Positions 1 to 8,501 of a DNA stretch of 64,000 bases are shown in pieces. Source of the stretch: Actinoplanes derwentensis (GTDB lineage Bacteria; Actinomycetota; Actinomycetes; Mycobacteriales; Micromonosporaceae). Within the stretch, counting starts at the first letter, position 1. Every line of letters begins with the position of its first letter. A model generated the notes under the pieces. The model saw only the letters and a program-made list of their open reading frames with translations. It had not been told where the DNA came from and searched no databases. The position numbers and the translations under genes are program-made. Location: the NCBI RefSeq assembly GCF_900104725.1, contig NZ_LT629758.1, positions 2,356,001-2,420,000 of the forward strand, in the 5' to 3' direction.

Positions 1-332
1 TGCCCGCTGAGATCGTCCGCCTGGTAGACCCGCAGGAAGCCGATGTGGCCGGCCGGTTTGGCGTCGATCTCGCAGACCACCGAGAAGTCGCCGACCCGGC
101 CGAGGGCCGCCAGTTCCCCGAAGGCCTCCAGGTCGACGGCGACCGGTTTCCAGTCGGTGGCCACTTCGAACGAGAGCGGCATCTCGCAGGCGCTCCCCAC
201 GGCCCCGATCCGGACCGCTTCCCTGTTGGTGACTGCCGGAGCCGCCGACGGGGGCGAACTGACCGGCGCCGACTCGGAACAGCCGCCCACAGCGACGACG
301 ACAGCGACCGCGACCGATTTGAAGATCCTCAC
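1..332 (-). CDS. Putative secreted lipoprotein, 3' end outside window
   Basis: Read on the minus strand from a GTG at 332; the gene runs off the left edge, so only about 110 N-terminal residues are visible. The protein begins MRIFKSVAVAVVVAVGGC, a basic n-region, hydrophobic stretch and lipobox (AVGGC), so it should be exported and lipidated at Cys18. A Ser/Pro/Ala-rich linker follows, then a soluble region with two further cysteines. The coding frame is consistent across the whole visible stretch. It lies 24 bp downstream of the next minus-strand gene and probably belongs to the same transcript. No family recognised. Confidence 0.7.
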   Translation of the reverse strand, partial: MRIFKSVAVAVVVAVGGCSESAPVSSPPSAAPAVTNREAVRIGAVGSACEMPLSFEVATDWKPVAVDLEAFGELAALGRVGDFSVVCEIDAKPAGHIGFLRVYQADDLSG

Positions 333-356
333 AGCCCGGGGAGCCTACCGGCATGG

Positions 357-827
357 CTACAGCGTCTCCCGCGGTAGCTCGCCCTCTCGGATCTGCACCA
401 ACCCGTCGTTCTCCCACTCCTCGCGGGAATGTGCGGGAGCCAGTTCGAATCCGGCGCGTCCAGCAGGGGAACGAAAGTCGGCCCGGAGGCGTCCGATCAA
501 GGCCCGGGCCAGCGCTGGAGTCTCCGGTGAGTCGTCCGGGTCGTCGATGCTCAGGCCGAGCACCGCGGACCCTTCGCGAGTGATCGTGATGATCGCTGCG
601 TAGTGGACACGCGCCTCGAGGTAGAGCGAGAAGCCGTCATCCGGAGTGTCGCCACGCCCGAGTTCAGCGAGTGCCGCTCGATCGTCGTCACTGGCGGCGC
701 CCTCGATGTAGGCACGGATGAAGGTTGCGAGCCTGTCGTCTCCCGGCCTCTCGCGGTCGACGTAGCTTTCGATGAACCGGCTGAGCTCGCCCGCGTCACA
801 CTTCGGAAGCCAGATGTAGACATCCAT
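357..827 (-). CDS. Conserved-looking hypothetical protein, cytosolic
   Basis: A 156-residue acidic protein starting MDVYIWLPKC; an in-frame ATG four codons upstream (839) is possible, but no clear Shine-Dalgarno separates the two. No signal peptide, membrane segment or recognised domain. The sequence is rich in Asp/Glu/Arg and reads like an immunity-type or small regulatory cytosolic protein, but that is a guess. It sits 30 bp (18 bp if the earlier ATG is used) downstream of the phosphatase gene and 24 bp upstream of the lipoprotein gene, all on the minus strand, so the three are likely co-transcribed. Confidence 0.7.
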   Translation of the reverse strand: MDVYIWLPKCDAGELSRFIESYVDRERPGDDRLATFIRAYIEGAASDDDRAALAELGRGDTPDDGFSLYLEARVHYAAIITITREGSAVLGLSIDDPDDSPETPALARALIGRLRADFRSPAGRAGFELAPAHSREEWENDGLVQIREGELPRETL

Positions 828-857
828 GCAAGGCGGCATCAGCGGATCGTACCGGCG

Positions 858-1478
858 CTACGTCCGTTCGTCGGCCGATCCGGGCACGGGATGGAGCGGC
901 CGATCGGCTGTCCCTGACGTTCTCCTCTTCGGTGTGAGACGGTCGGCTGACACGTACTCCCAGCCTTCGCGCCATTCGAAGTCGGCCGTTGCCAGGTCCT
1001 CCAAGGGGAAGCCGTCGAGCAGGTGGTCGAAGGCCCAGCGGGTGGCGACGTGCCCGACCACCAGGATTCGCTTGCCGTCCCAGCGCGACGGCAGGTCGGC
1101 GAGGAACCCGCCTACCCGGGTGACCGCCTGCCGCCAGCTCTCGCCGTCGGGATACGGCTGGTCCAGGTGGTTCGTCCGTTGCCCGTGCACCTCGGCGGCC
1201 GGTCTGCCGTTGAGGGAGCCGTAGTCGCACTCGCGGAGCCGCCAGTCGTGCAGGACCGGCACGGGGCTGCCGTCGAAGGCGATCTCGGTGGTCTCCACGG
1301 CCCGGCGCAGGTCCGAAGTGAACACCGCATCGATGCCGTCGTCGCGGCGCCGCTGTCCCAGTTCGATCGCGAGGCTCCGGCCCCGGTCCGACAGCCGTCC
1401 GGGTAGCCAGCCGGTGGCGATACCCCGGTCGTTGTCCTCACTCCACGAGTGCGTCTCGAAAACGATCACCGTCGACAT
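858..1478 (-). CDS. Histidine phosphatase (phosphoglycerate mutase-like) family protein
   Basis: 206 residues matching the histidine-phosphatase fold: N-terminal strand with the catalytic-type His (FETHS, His10), a conserved SDLRRAVET segment with the phosphate-binding Arg around residues 55-60, LRECDYGSLNG with the acid residue, and GHVATR with the second His near the C-terminus. The family normally has Arg-His-Gly at the first site; here it is Thr-His-Ser, as in a subset of actinobacterial members. Substrate is unknown. It is the first gene of a leftward three-gene set and is divergent from the kinase gene at 1660. Confidence 0.85.
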   Translation of the reverse strand: MSTVIVFETHSWSEDNDRGIATGWLPGRLSDRGRSLAIELGQRRRDDGIDAVFTSDLRRAVETTEIAFDGSPVPVLHDWRLRECDYGSLNGRPAAEVHGQRTNHLDQPYPDGESWRQAVTRVGGFLADLPSRWDGKRILVVGHVATRWAFDHLLDGFPLEDLATADFEWREGWEYVSADRLTPKRRTSGTADRPLHPVPGSADERT

Positions 1479-1659
1479 CTCTGAGAGCCTACCGGCGTCC
1501 TGTGCGGCTGCCTCCCGGCGCTGAAACCATCTTCTTGACAGATCCCTGGCTTTCGGTACACATGAGAGGTGGCGAGGTACGCCGACCGGGGCGCACCACT
1601 GCCGTGGAGTTCATCGCGCTCGTCCGACCGGCATTGAGGCGATCACGGGAGAGCGAATC

Positions 1660-3435
1660 GTGCAGACGGAGCGAGTTGTCGCCAACCGGTACCGGCTGGA
1701 GGAGCAGGTCGGCTCCGGGGGCGGCGGAGTCGTGTGGCGGGCCACCGACGAACGCCTCGGCAGAGAGGTCGCGCTGAAGCGAGCCCTGTCCGGGGACGAG
1801 GACCCGCGGCGGTTCCGGCAGTTGGAGCACGAGGCGAAACTGCTCGCCCGGTTGAACCACCGGCATGTCGTGACGATCTACGACGTGCTGGACGACAACG
1901 GTGAGTGCTGGCTGGTCATGGAGTACGTACCGGCGCGCAGCATGGCCGAGTTGGACGTCATCACGCCTCGGCAGGCGGCGAAGCTGGGCGCGCAGATCGC
2001 CGACGCGCTCGCGACGGTGCACGCGAAGGGGATCCTGCACCGCGACATCAAGCCCGGCAACGTCCTCATGATCTCCGACGACGAGGTGAAGCTCGCCGAC
2101 TTCGGCATCTCCCGCGATGGCGCGGGAGATGCGACGGTGACCTGCCCTGGTCTGCTCACCGGGTCGCCGGGATACGTGGCGCCGGAGGTGGCCAACGGTG
2201 CCGCGCCGACAGCGGCGTCCGACGTGTTCTCGCTGGCATCCACGTTGTTCACCGTGGTGGAAGGCGAGTCACCGGTCGGGTCGACGACCGACGACATGCG
2301 GCTGCGCCTTCGACGCGCCGCCAACGGCGCCATCGCCGCGCCGCGCCGGAGCGGCACGCTCGCGCCGGTGCTGGAGCGGATGCTGCGGGTCGACGCCGGG
2401 CAACGTCCCACCGCGGCCGAGGTGCAGGAGATCCTCGCGGACATCGCCGGCGTGCAGACCACCCGGCGCGTGTCCCACCCGAGGTCGGCCGGGCGCCGTG
2501 GGCTTCTCGTCACTGCCGGGGCGCTGGCCGCGGTCGCGGCGGTGACGAGCCGCATCGCGTTCTTCGATGAGCCCGTGACGCCGGCGGGGCCGGTGCTCGG
2601 TGCCGACCTACGCACCGCCGATCCGTGCGCGCTGATCCGGGACGCGGCTCTGGAGCCATTCGGCAGACCCAACCTGGTCTCGGACGATTCCGGGTTCAGC
2701 CAGTGCAACGTCATCGTCAAGAAGGACCGGAAAGAGGCGAACCTCCTGGCGTTGATCGACAGCACTCCCGGCGAGCAGTCGCCCGTGCAGGCACAGGACA
2801 ACGGGAGGTACCGGCTCGTAGACGAACCGGCGGGTGAGGGATCCTGCGGGCGCCGGCTGCTGTTACCCGACCGCTACGAAATCCGGATCGAGGTGACCAG
2901 GGCCGACCTGATCGACGCCGATGCGTGCGCCATGGCCGACGTCGCCGTCCGGAGTGCCGACGCGGTGATCACCAGAGGACCGATTCCGGAGCGCCGACCC
3001 GGCAACCCGACGTTGCGGCCGGACTCCTTCAGCAGGGCGGACGCCTGCAGGGCCAAGGACTCGCCGTCGTTCCCCGATCGGCCCGGGATCGACCGCGGGA
3101 ACCCGGAGGTCGGCTTCGGTCGCTGGAAGTGCACCTGGACCGGTACCGCCGACGGGATCGTTTACCGGCTGCGCTTCACCAGGGCGAAGCCGTTGGTCAA
3201 GTCCGGCGCGACGAGGGTGACGATCGACGGCCGGTATTCGGTGATCTCCTATCCCGGAGACGCACCTGGCGACGACATGTGTGAGGTCGAAGCGCACAAC
3301 TTCACCTACGTGGACGCGTACGGCTTCGACAAGGACGAGGTGTTGGAAGCCACTGTCGTCGGCGGGGGCCTGTCGCCGGACGAGCGGTGCCTGCTCACGA
3401 CCCGGTTGGCCACCGCCTTCTTCCCACCACGGTGA
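1660..3435 (+). CDS. Transmembrane serine/threonine protein kinase
   Basis: 591 residues from a GTG with a GGGAGAG ribosome site 6 bp upstream. The N-terminal Hanks-type kinase domain (about 10-262) shows the Gly-rich loop (VGSGGGG, 17-23), Lys40, the catalytic loop HRDIKPGN (Asp129) and DFG (147-149), all needed for activity. A single membrane segment lies at about 280-302. The extracellular part (about 316-591) looks like two consecutive DUF3558-like Cys-containing domains (each begins with an A-DPC or ADAC pattern and contains a C-x-W/C-x-V core), so it is a receptor kinase with an external sensor rather than PASTA repeats. The FHA protein gene follows after 73 bp and is a plausible phospho-Thr reader of its products. 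Confidence 0.92.
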   Translation: MQTERVVANRYRLEEQVGSGGGGVVWRATDERLGREVALKRALSGDEDPRRFRQLEHEAKLLARLNHRHVVTIYDVLDDNGECWLVMEYVPARSMAELDVITPRQAAKLGAQIADALATVHAKGILHRDIKPGNVLMISDDEVKLADFGISRDGAGDATVTCPGLLTGSPGYVAPEVANGAAPTAASDVFSLASTLFTVVEGESPVGSTTDDMRLRLRRAANGAIAAPRRSGTLAPVLERMLRVDAGQRPTAAEVQEILADIAGVQTTRRVSHPRSAGRRGLLVTAGALAAVAAVTSRIAFFDEPVTPAGPVLGADLRTADPCALIRDAALEPFGRPNLVSDDSGFSQCNVIVKKDRKEANLLALIDSTPGEQSPVQAQDNGRYRLVDEPAGEGSCGRRLLLPDRYEIRIEVTRADLIDADACAMADVAVRSADAVITRGPIPERRPGNPTLRPDSFSRADACRAKDSPSFPDRPGIDRGNPEVGFGRWKCTWTGTADGIVYRLRFTRAKPLVKSGATRVTIDGRYSVISYPGDAPGDDMCEVEAHNFTYVDAYGFDKDEVLEATVVGGGLSPDERCLLTTRLATAFFPPR

Positions 3436-3508
3436 CGCGGGAACCCTCCCGCGAATCCGGGGCAGGCTGACGGGCGCGCTGCTCACCCTGAGGTGCCAGG
3501 AGGCGAAC

Positions 3509-4297
3509 ATGCCAGAAGGACGACCGAACGAGCTCCCGGCGAACCATCACAGCCTCGCCCTCGGAGTCCCCGCCGGCGTCGCACCGGGCATGCTGCACGT
3601 GCTGGCGGCGGCCGGCGGCATCACCGTCGGACCCAAGGAGGGGCGGACCGTCCTCTTCGGGCGGAGCAGGCCGGATGTGCACGTCTGCTTCGGCGAGGAC
3701 GACCTGCGCATCAGCAGGGAGCACGGGGCGCTCACCTGCCGCGGTGACCGGTGGTGGATCAGCATGCGGGGTCGCCTCCCGTTACGGCTGCCGGAATCCC
3801 GCCTGTTGTTCCGGCAGGACGAGCCGGTCCCGTTGCGGACGGGGTACACCCCGCTGTTCGTCCGCGGCTCCCACGAACGACTGCACCTGCTCGAAGTACA
3901 CGTACAACCCAGGAACGGCCACCGGCCACCGGCCGACCACCACACACCGACCAGCCCTCCGCGCACGTGGCACCTGACCTCGGTGGAGAAGCGTGTGGTC
4001 GTCGTGCTCGCCCAGCGGTACCTCCTGCACGAGGTGCACCCGATCCCGCTGTCCTGGCGTCAGGTCGCGGCACACCTCAACGAGATCCGGCCCACCGACG
4101 ACTGGAACCACAAGAAGGTCGAGCGCGTCGTGGCCGAGGTGCGGAGCCGGTTGAGCGGCAACGGTGTCCCCGGCCTGACCCGTGAAGAGGTCGGTGAGCC
4201 CATCGGGAACACGCTGAACCACAACCTCATCCGCGAACTGATGGAGAGCACCACCCTCGTGCCACCGGACCTGCGCATCCTCGACCACGACGGCTGA
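3509..4297 (+). CDS. FHA domain protein with C-terminal winged-helix-like region
   Basis: 262 residues; ATG at 3509 preceded by CCAGGAGG (spacing about 6), chosen over a longer in-frame opening that overlaps the kinase gene. Residues about 30-125 form an FHA phosphothreonine-binding domain, with FGRS near 51-54 and the SREHG signature near 71-75. After a Pro/His-rich linker, residues about 155-225 (LTSVEKRVVVVLAQRY and a WRQVAAHLNEI helix) resemble a winged-helix DNA- or protein-binding module. Position directly after the receptor kinase suggests it responds to phosphorylation by that kinase (inference). Confidence 0.85.
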   Translation: MPEGRPNELPANHHSLALGVPAGVAPGMLHVLAAAGGITVGPKEGRTVLFGRSRPDVHVCFGEDDLRISREHGALTCRGDRWWISMRGRLPLRLPESRLLFRQDEPVPLRTGYTPLFVRGSHERLHLLEVHVQPRNGHRPPADHHTPTSPPRTWHLTSVEKRVVVVLAQRYLLHEVHPIPLSWRQVAAHLNEIRPTDDWNHKKVERVVAEVRSRLSGNGVPGLTREEVGEPIGNTLNHNLIRELMESTTLVPPDLRILDHDG

Positions 4298-4531
4298 GAC
4301 CTCCACGGTCGGGCGCCCGGGCCTCGCGGAGCTTGCCCGCCGATGGGGCCTCGCACTGCACTTCCGGCTGGAGCGGAGCTCCATTCGGCAGGTGACACAG
4401 TCTATTGTGCGGCAGGTGCAGATGGATAGCACGTCACCATAGCACATGTACTCCTGGACCATTCCCGGAGAAATGCGAAATGGTCGTACCCGCAGAAAGG
4501 ATCGCATTCAAGGCAAGAGAAGGAGGCGCAT

Positions 4532-5851
4532 ATGATCGCGAGTCGTACACGATCGCGACCTGTATTGGCAGTTCTCAGCGCGGCAGTGTTCGCCTTGGCC
4601 TCGCTCACGGGCGCGGCGGCGGGCGACGGAAAGGACGGTCCGGTTTCGACGACGGTGGCCGGAGTGGCGGTCACGGCCACCGTGCTGAACGACCACCAGG
4701 TCAGAGTCGACTGGACGACCACTCTGAACCCATCGCCCAGTTCCTGGACCGTGGGGCGGGACGGCTTCGACACCCTCGGCTCAGGTCCGTGGTCCACTTC
4801 TGTCTCCAGCGCCGTCCGGACGTGGACGTTCAACTCCCTGATCACCGGACAGCAGTACACCTTCACGGTCACGCCGGCGGGGAGCACCGACGGATCGACC
4901 GCCACCGCGACCCCCGGTGACCCGAATCCGCCGTCCGGAGTGACGGTCACGGCCACCGTGCTGAACGAGAACCAGGTCAAGGTCGACTGGACGAGCACGC
5001 TGAGCCCACAGCCCGCGTCCTGGACCGTGGGGCGTGACGGCGTCGACGACAACGGCTCGGGCCCGTGGTCCACCACCGTTTCCGGCGCCACCCGGACGTG
5101 GACGTTCAATTCCCTGATCACCGGACAGCAATACACCTTCACGGTCACGCCGGCGGGCAGCGCCCAGGGATTCACCGCCACCGCCACCCCCGGCGGAACG
5201 GTTCCGCCGCCCGGCGGCACCGCACAGGAGACCCAGGGCTGGGGTGCGCCCGTCTGGCAGGACGACTTCAACGGCACCGCGGTCGGTTCGCAGTGGGGTG
5301 TCTACACCGACCCGGGAAGCCAGCACGGCAATCGTCAGCCGAGCCAGTGCCAGGTTTCCGGCGGATCGCTGAAACTGGTCTCGCTGCCGGACCGGAGGAC
5401 GTGCGGCATGTCGCACCAGCGCGACCAGACCCACGGGCGCTGGGAGGCGCGCGTCAAGACGTCCGGAGCTGGGTGGAAGAGCCTGTTCATCATCTGGCCG
5501 GAGTCCGATGAATGGAATGACGGGGAGTACGACTGGATGGAGCAGACCGCGGGCGGCAACTGCTACGGCGGCTTCATGCACTATCCGGGGGATCCCCGAC
5601 GTCAAGAAGTCCTCCCGCAGAACTCGGCGAGCTGCGTCGGGTCGACCCAATGGCACCACGTGGCCTTCGAGTGGACCGCCACCAGCCTGAAAGGGTGGGT
5701 CGACGGTCGGTTGTGGTACACCATTCCCGCCATGGGCACCCTCACCCGGATGCCGGCCGGCCACGTCACCATTCAGCAGGACGACCAGGGATCCGGCTCC
5801 GGCAATTCCGCGCTGCAGGAAGTCGATTGGATCAAGGGCTGGGACCTGTGA
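4532..5851 (+). CDS. Secreted GH16-like glycoside hydrolase with two Fn3-like modules
   Basis: 439 residues from an ATG with AGGAGG five bases upstream. A signal peptide spans about 1-30 (RPVLAVLSAAVFALASLTGAAA). Two nearly identical Fn3-like modules follow (about 44-130 and 136-221), then a Pro/Gly linker and a concanavalin-like catalytic domain (about 238-439). That domain contains GEYDWMEQ (Glu332, Asp334, Glu337), which fits the GH16 ExDxxE nucleophile/acid-base pattern, so hydrolysis of a beta-glucan-type polysaccharide outside the cell is expected; the exact substrate cannot be told. The ricin-type lectin gene follows after 80 bp and may be co-expressed. Confidence 0.87.
   Translation: MIASRTRSRPVLAVLSAAVFALASLTGAAAGDGKDGPVSTTVAGVAVTATVLNDHQVRVDWTTTLNPSPSSWTVGRDGFDTLGSGPWSTSVSSAVRTWTFNSLITGQQYTFTVTPAGSTDGSTATATPGDPNPPSGVTVTATVLNENQVKVDWTSTLSPQPASWTVGRDGVDDNGSGPWSTTVSGATRTWTFNSLITGQQYTFTVTPAGSAQGFTATATPGGTVPPPGGTAQETQGWGAPVWQDDFNGTAVGSQWGVYTDPGSQHGNRQPSQCQVSGGSLKLVSLPDRRTCGMSHQRDQTHGRWEARVKTSGAGWKSLFIIWPESDEWNDGEYDWMEQTAGGNCYGGFMHYPGDPRRQEVLPQNSASCVGSTQWHHVAFEWTATSLKGWVDGRLWYTIPAMGTLTRMPAGHVTIQQDDQGSGSGNSALQEVDWIKGWDL
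4661..5194 (+). repeat. Tandem duplication encoding two Fn3-like modules
   Basis: Two direct copies of roughly 258-276 bp (about 4661-4918 and 4937-5194) inside the GH16-like gene. The encoded modules share long identical blocks such as RTWTFNSLITGQQYTFTV and SWTVGRDG, while the spacing sequences differ, indicating a fairly recent in-frame duplication. Confidence 0.85.
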
Positions 5852-5931
5852 ACGCAGAGTTCACTTCAGAGGCCCCGGTCCGGGCCGGAGCCTTAGAGGC
5901 CGACCACCAGAGCACTCCGGGAGGAGACTTC

Positions 5932-6432
5932 ATGAGATCGAGGTTCGTCAAAGCACTTTCCATGCTCGCCGCGATCTTCACCCTTGTTGCGGTCAGCGCG
6001 ACTCCGGCAAGCGCGGAAACGGGATATTATTGGGCGTCCAACCGCGCAGGCGGCTGCCTGGACTTCTCGGTCCAGTTCGGCTTCCGAGTCTTCCCCTGCA
6101 ACGGCGATCAGCGCTACCAACGCCTCGATTACCGGAGGACCGTCGCCAACAATCCCGACATCTACCAGATCAGGGGAAACCCCGGATCGGGACGCCCCAA
6201 CACCTGCATCACCGCGGATGAAAGCGGCGCCCCGGTCAGAAGCGACGCATGCGCCGTCAACAGCAGTCAGTTCTTCACCATTCGGTACGCGAACGGTTGG
6301 GCGTACTTCGACAGCGTCTCCAAACCTGGCCTGTGCCTGACCAAGTCCAGCACGCCCTACAACGGCGGAAACGTTCTGAGAACGGAGCCGTGCGCGGGGA
6401 GAACCGAACAATATTGGGTGTTCACCCAGTAG
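5932..6432 (+). CDS. Secreted ricin-type beta-trefoil lectin-like protein
   Basis: 166 residues. ATG at 5932 is preceded by GGGAGGAG at 5919-5926. A signal peptide occupies about 1-28 (ends ATPASA-ET). The mature part has regularly spaced Cys pairs and repeated Gln/Trp positions (GGCLDF, NTCITAD, GLCLTKSS, EQYWVF), the pattern of ricin B-type carbohydrate-binding trefoils, although QxW motifs are degenerate. It carries no catalytic domain, so it is probably an extracellular carbohydrate-binding protein acting beside the GH16-like enzyme upstream. Confidence 0.8.
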   Translation: MRSRFVKALSMLAAIFTLVAVSATPASAETGYYWASNRAGGCLDFSVQFGFRVFPCNGDQRYQRLDYRRTVANNPDIYQIRGNPGSGRPNTCITADESGAPVRSDACAVNSSQFFTIRYANGWAYFDSVSKPGLCLTKSSTPYNGGNVLRTEPCAGRTEQYWVFTQ

Positions 6433-6439
6433 CGACCGC

Positions 6440-6475
6440 ACCGGGGGCGGGCGTCGGCCGGCGTCCGCCCCCGGT
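6440..6475 (+). terminator. Strong hairpin after the lectin gene
   Basis: An 11-bp perfect GC-rich stem, ACCGGGGGCGG at 6440-6450 pairing with CCGCCCCCGGT at 6465-6475, with a 14-nt loop, eight bases after the lectin stop codon. No U-run follows, as is common in high-GC actinobacteria. Confidence 0.75.
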
Positions 6476-6812
6476 CCCTGATGAGTTGAGCGGACAGTTC
6501 GGTCGAGATCTCGGCTTCTGCACCCTCCTTGCCGACGCAGACCCGAACGCCGACTCCTCCCTCACATGGGCGCGATGCGCATCGGGACAGCACGTCGACC
6601 GCCTTTCGAGTCATTCATTGCCTCGAAAGGGCCTTCTGTCGCTTCCGCCCGGCGGTCGCGGGGTGACCTTGTGCCGGGACCAGGTCGCGCGGTGGGCGCG
6701 GGAGGTGTGGGTTCGGCGCTAGCGGTCATGGCGTACCGGCAAGTGGGTTTGATCTTCGGCTTTCGAGGGTGTCGGGGTTCGGGGGTGGCCGGGGCGCTGG
6801 GAACATGGGGGG
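6476..6812. other. 337-bp gap, no gene recognised
   Basis: Between the terminator hairpin and the NUDIX gene. No open frame here shows consistent coding character or a ribosome site, and no family is recognisable. The NUDIX promoter is presumably inside, but no convincing -35/-10 pair stands out. Confidence 0.4.
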
Positions 6813-7190
6813 ATGAGTGACATCGACAAGGTTGCGTGGGTTCATCTTGTTGACGGGCGGGTGCTCAGTACCCGTAATCGAGGTAAGGACGTCTTCTACT
6901 TTCCCGGCGGGAAGCGGGAAGCCGGCGAGAGTGACCTGGACACGCTGGTGCGCGAGATCCGGGAGGAGCTCGATGTGGCGGTCACGGTGGGCAGTGCTGA
7001 GTTGTTCGGGGTGTTCACCGCTGCGGCGCACGGGCATCCGGGGCGGCGGGTGCGGATGACCTGTTACACCGCCGACTATGTCGGGCAGTTGCGGGCCAGT
7101 AGTGAGATCGAGGAGTTCGCCTGGCTGACCTATGCCGACCGGGGCCGGGTGTCGCCCGTCGATCAGCTGATCTTCGACCGGCTGTGGTGA
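6813..7190 (+). CDS. NUDIX hydrolase
   Basis: 125 residues, the length of a minimal NUDIX domain. The NUDIX box is present around residues 32-54 as GGKREAGE..(7)..REIREEL, giving the metal-binding REExEE-type glutamates. The family hydrolyses nucleoside diphosphates linked to another group; substrate is not evident. It starts at an ATG close to a run of G that may serve as a ribosome site. It is separated by 218 bp from the sigma-factor operon. Confidence 0.88.
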   Translation: MSDIDKVAWVHLVDGRVLSTRNRGKDVFYFPGGKREAGESDLDTLVREIREELDVAVTVGSAELFGVFTAAAHGHPGRRVRMTCYTADYVGQLRASSEIEEFAWLTYADRGRVSPVDQLIFDRLW

Positions 7191-7408
7191 CGCTGTATCC
7201 GCCTCTGGGTCCGTGGGTGACGGGCATCGGGTGTACATCGAGGAGTGCGGTGGACCGGTGGTTGGCTGTTGCCGGGCCTTCTCCCGGATGCGCTGGGAGG
7301 CGGTCGTCTCGTCGGATGTGATCAAGTCTTCGATGTCGGCTAGGCGACAGAATGTGGTACGGAACGGACGAGGCGGACTACTCAGAGACAACACTGAAGG
7401 AGTCCGTG

Positions 7409-8008
7409 ATGGAGCCGTTGGAGACGGCCGCCCTGGTTGCGCGCGCCAGGAGCGGTGACGCGTCCGCCTGGGAGGCGCTGGTCGGGGCGTACGCCGGTCT
7501 CGTCTGGTCGGTGGCCCGCGCGCACCGGCTCGGTACCGCCGACGCCGAGGACGTCTGTCAGACGACCTGGGAGAAGTTCGCCCGTTCGCTGGGCACGCTG
7601 ACCGATCCGGATCGGGCCGGGGCCTGGCTGTCGACGACCGCGCGGCGCGAGTCGTTGCGGGTCCTCGCCGCCCGCAATCGCACGCCGCCGGCCGGGGACA
7701 TGGCCTGGATCGGGGCGGCCCGCGAAGACGAGTCGCCGGAGGAGATCGTGGTCGCCGCCGACGAGCGGCTGCGCCGTGACGAACTGGCCGGCCGCCTGTG
7801 GGAGGGCCTGAACCAGCTCGGTGACGGCTGCCAGCGGCTGTTGCGGGTGATGATGGCCGAACCGGCGCCGTCGTACGCGGAAGCCGCCGCCGCCCTGGAT
7901 GTGCCGATCGGCTATCTGGGGCCGACCCGGCACCGCTGTCTGGAGAAACTGCGCCGTCTGATGAGACCGGCTGTATCAGGAACCGTGGAGCACGGTCATG
8001 ACCGGTGA
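7409..8008 (+). CDS. ECF-type RNA polymerase sigma factor
   Basis: 199 residues; the ATG at 7409 has GAAGGAG at 7396-7402, so a longer opening at 7352 is rejected. Region 2 is visible as DAEDVCQTTWEKFARSL (about residues 48-64) and region 4 as a C-terminal helix-turn-helix (SYAEAAAALDVPIGYLG, about 154-170), the two-domain sigma-70 layout without region 3. There is no obvious anti-sigma factor with a membrane segment nearby; the next gene overlaps by 11 bp and encodes a small soluble protein. GGAAC at 7361-7365 could be an ECF-like -35 box for autoregulation, but no matching -10 was clear. Confidence 0.88.
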   Translation: MEPLETAALVARARSGDASAWEALVGAYAGLVWSVARAHRLGTADAEDVCQTTWEKFARSLGTLTDPDRAGAWLSTTARRESLRVLAARNRTPPAGDMAWIGAAREDESPEEIVVAADERLRRDELAGRLWEGLNQLGDGCQRLLRVMMAEPAPSYAEAAAALDVPIGYLGPTRHRCLEKLRRLMRPAVSGTVEHGHDR

Positions 8009-8483
8009 CATGCCCCGCGAAGAGGAGACCGGCGATATGGATCTGGACGCAGCGCTGCGAGCACTGATCGGCCGGGTGGATCCGATGCCACCGGCGGTCG
8101 GCAGGTACGCGGTGGCAGCGTTCGCGTTCCATGACTCCGGTGAGGACTTCGCCGACCTGGAATGGGATTCGCTCACCGACGACGGCGCGCTGACCCGAGG
8201 GCCGGACGACACCCGGATGCTGGTGTTCGGTGCGGCCGGTTCCGGCGGGGTCCAGGTGCATCTGGGGGTGACCCGGGTGGCCGGCGGGTTCGAGGTGGAC
8301 GGACTGGTCGAACCGGCCGGTCACACTGAGGCCGTGCTGCTCCATGACGGGGGTACCGTGCGCCGCCCGATCGACGGGGAGGGCCGGTTCGACGCCGACC
8401 TGCCTCTGGTCCGGTCGGTTCGGCTGCGGCTGCGGGGCGCCGTTTCCCCTCCGATCGTCACCGCCTGGGTGGCGGTCGGCTGA
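7998..8483 (+). CDS. Small soluble protein between sigma factor and protease
   Basis: 161 residues from an ATG overlapping the sigma gene by 11 bp, implying translational coupling (an internal ATG at 8037 is an alternative start). It has no signal peptide, membrane helix or cysteine-based anti-sigma motif. The N-terminal helix-like part (about 14-50) is followed by a beta-rich region. No family recognised. The same slot in comparable actinobacterial clusters is normally a protein of unknown function; being fixed between sigma factor and subtilisin, it could be the sigma regulator or a protease substrate (inference). Confidence 0.75.
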   Translation: MTGDMPREEETGDMDLDAALRALIGRVDPMPPAVGRYAVAAFAFHDSGEDFADLEWDSLTDDGALTRGPDDTRMLVFGAAGSGGVQVHLGVTRVAGGFEVDGLVEPAGHTEAVLLHDGGTVRRPIDGEGRFDADLPLVRSVRLRLRGAVSPPIVTAWVAVG

Positions 8484-8501
8484 CGCGAAAGCGAGACGAC
8501 C

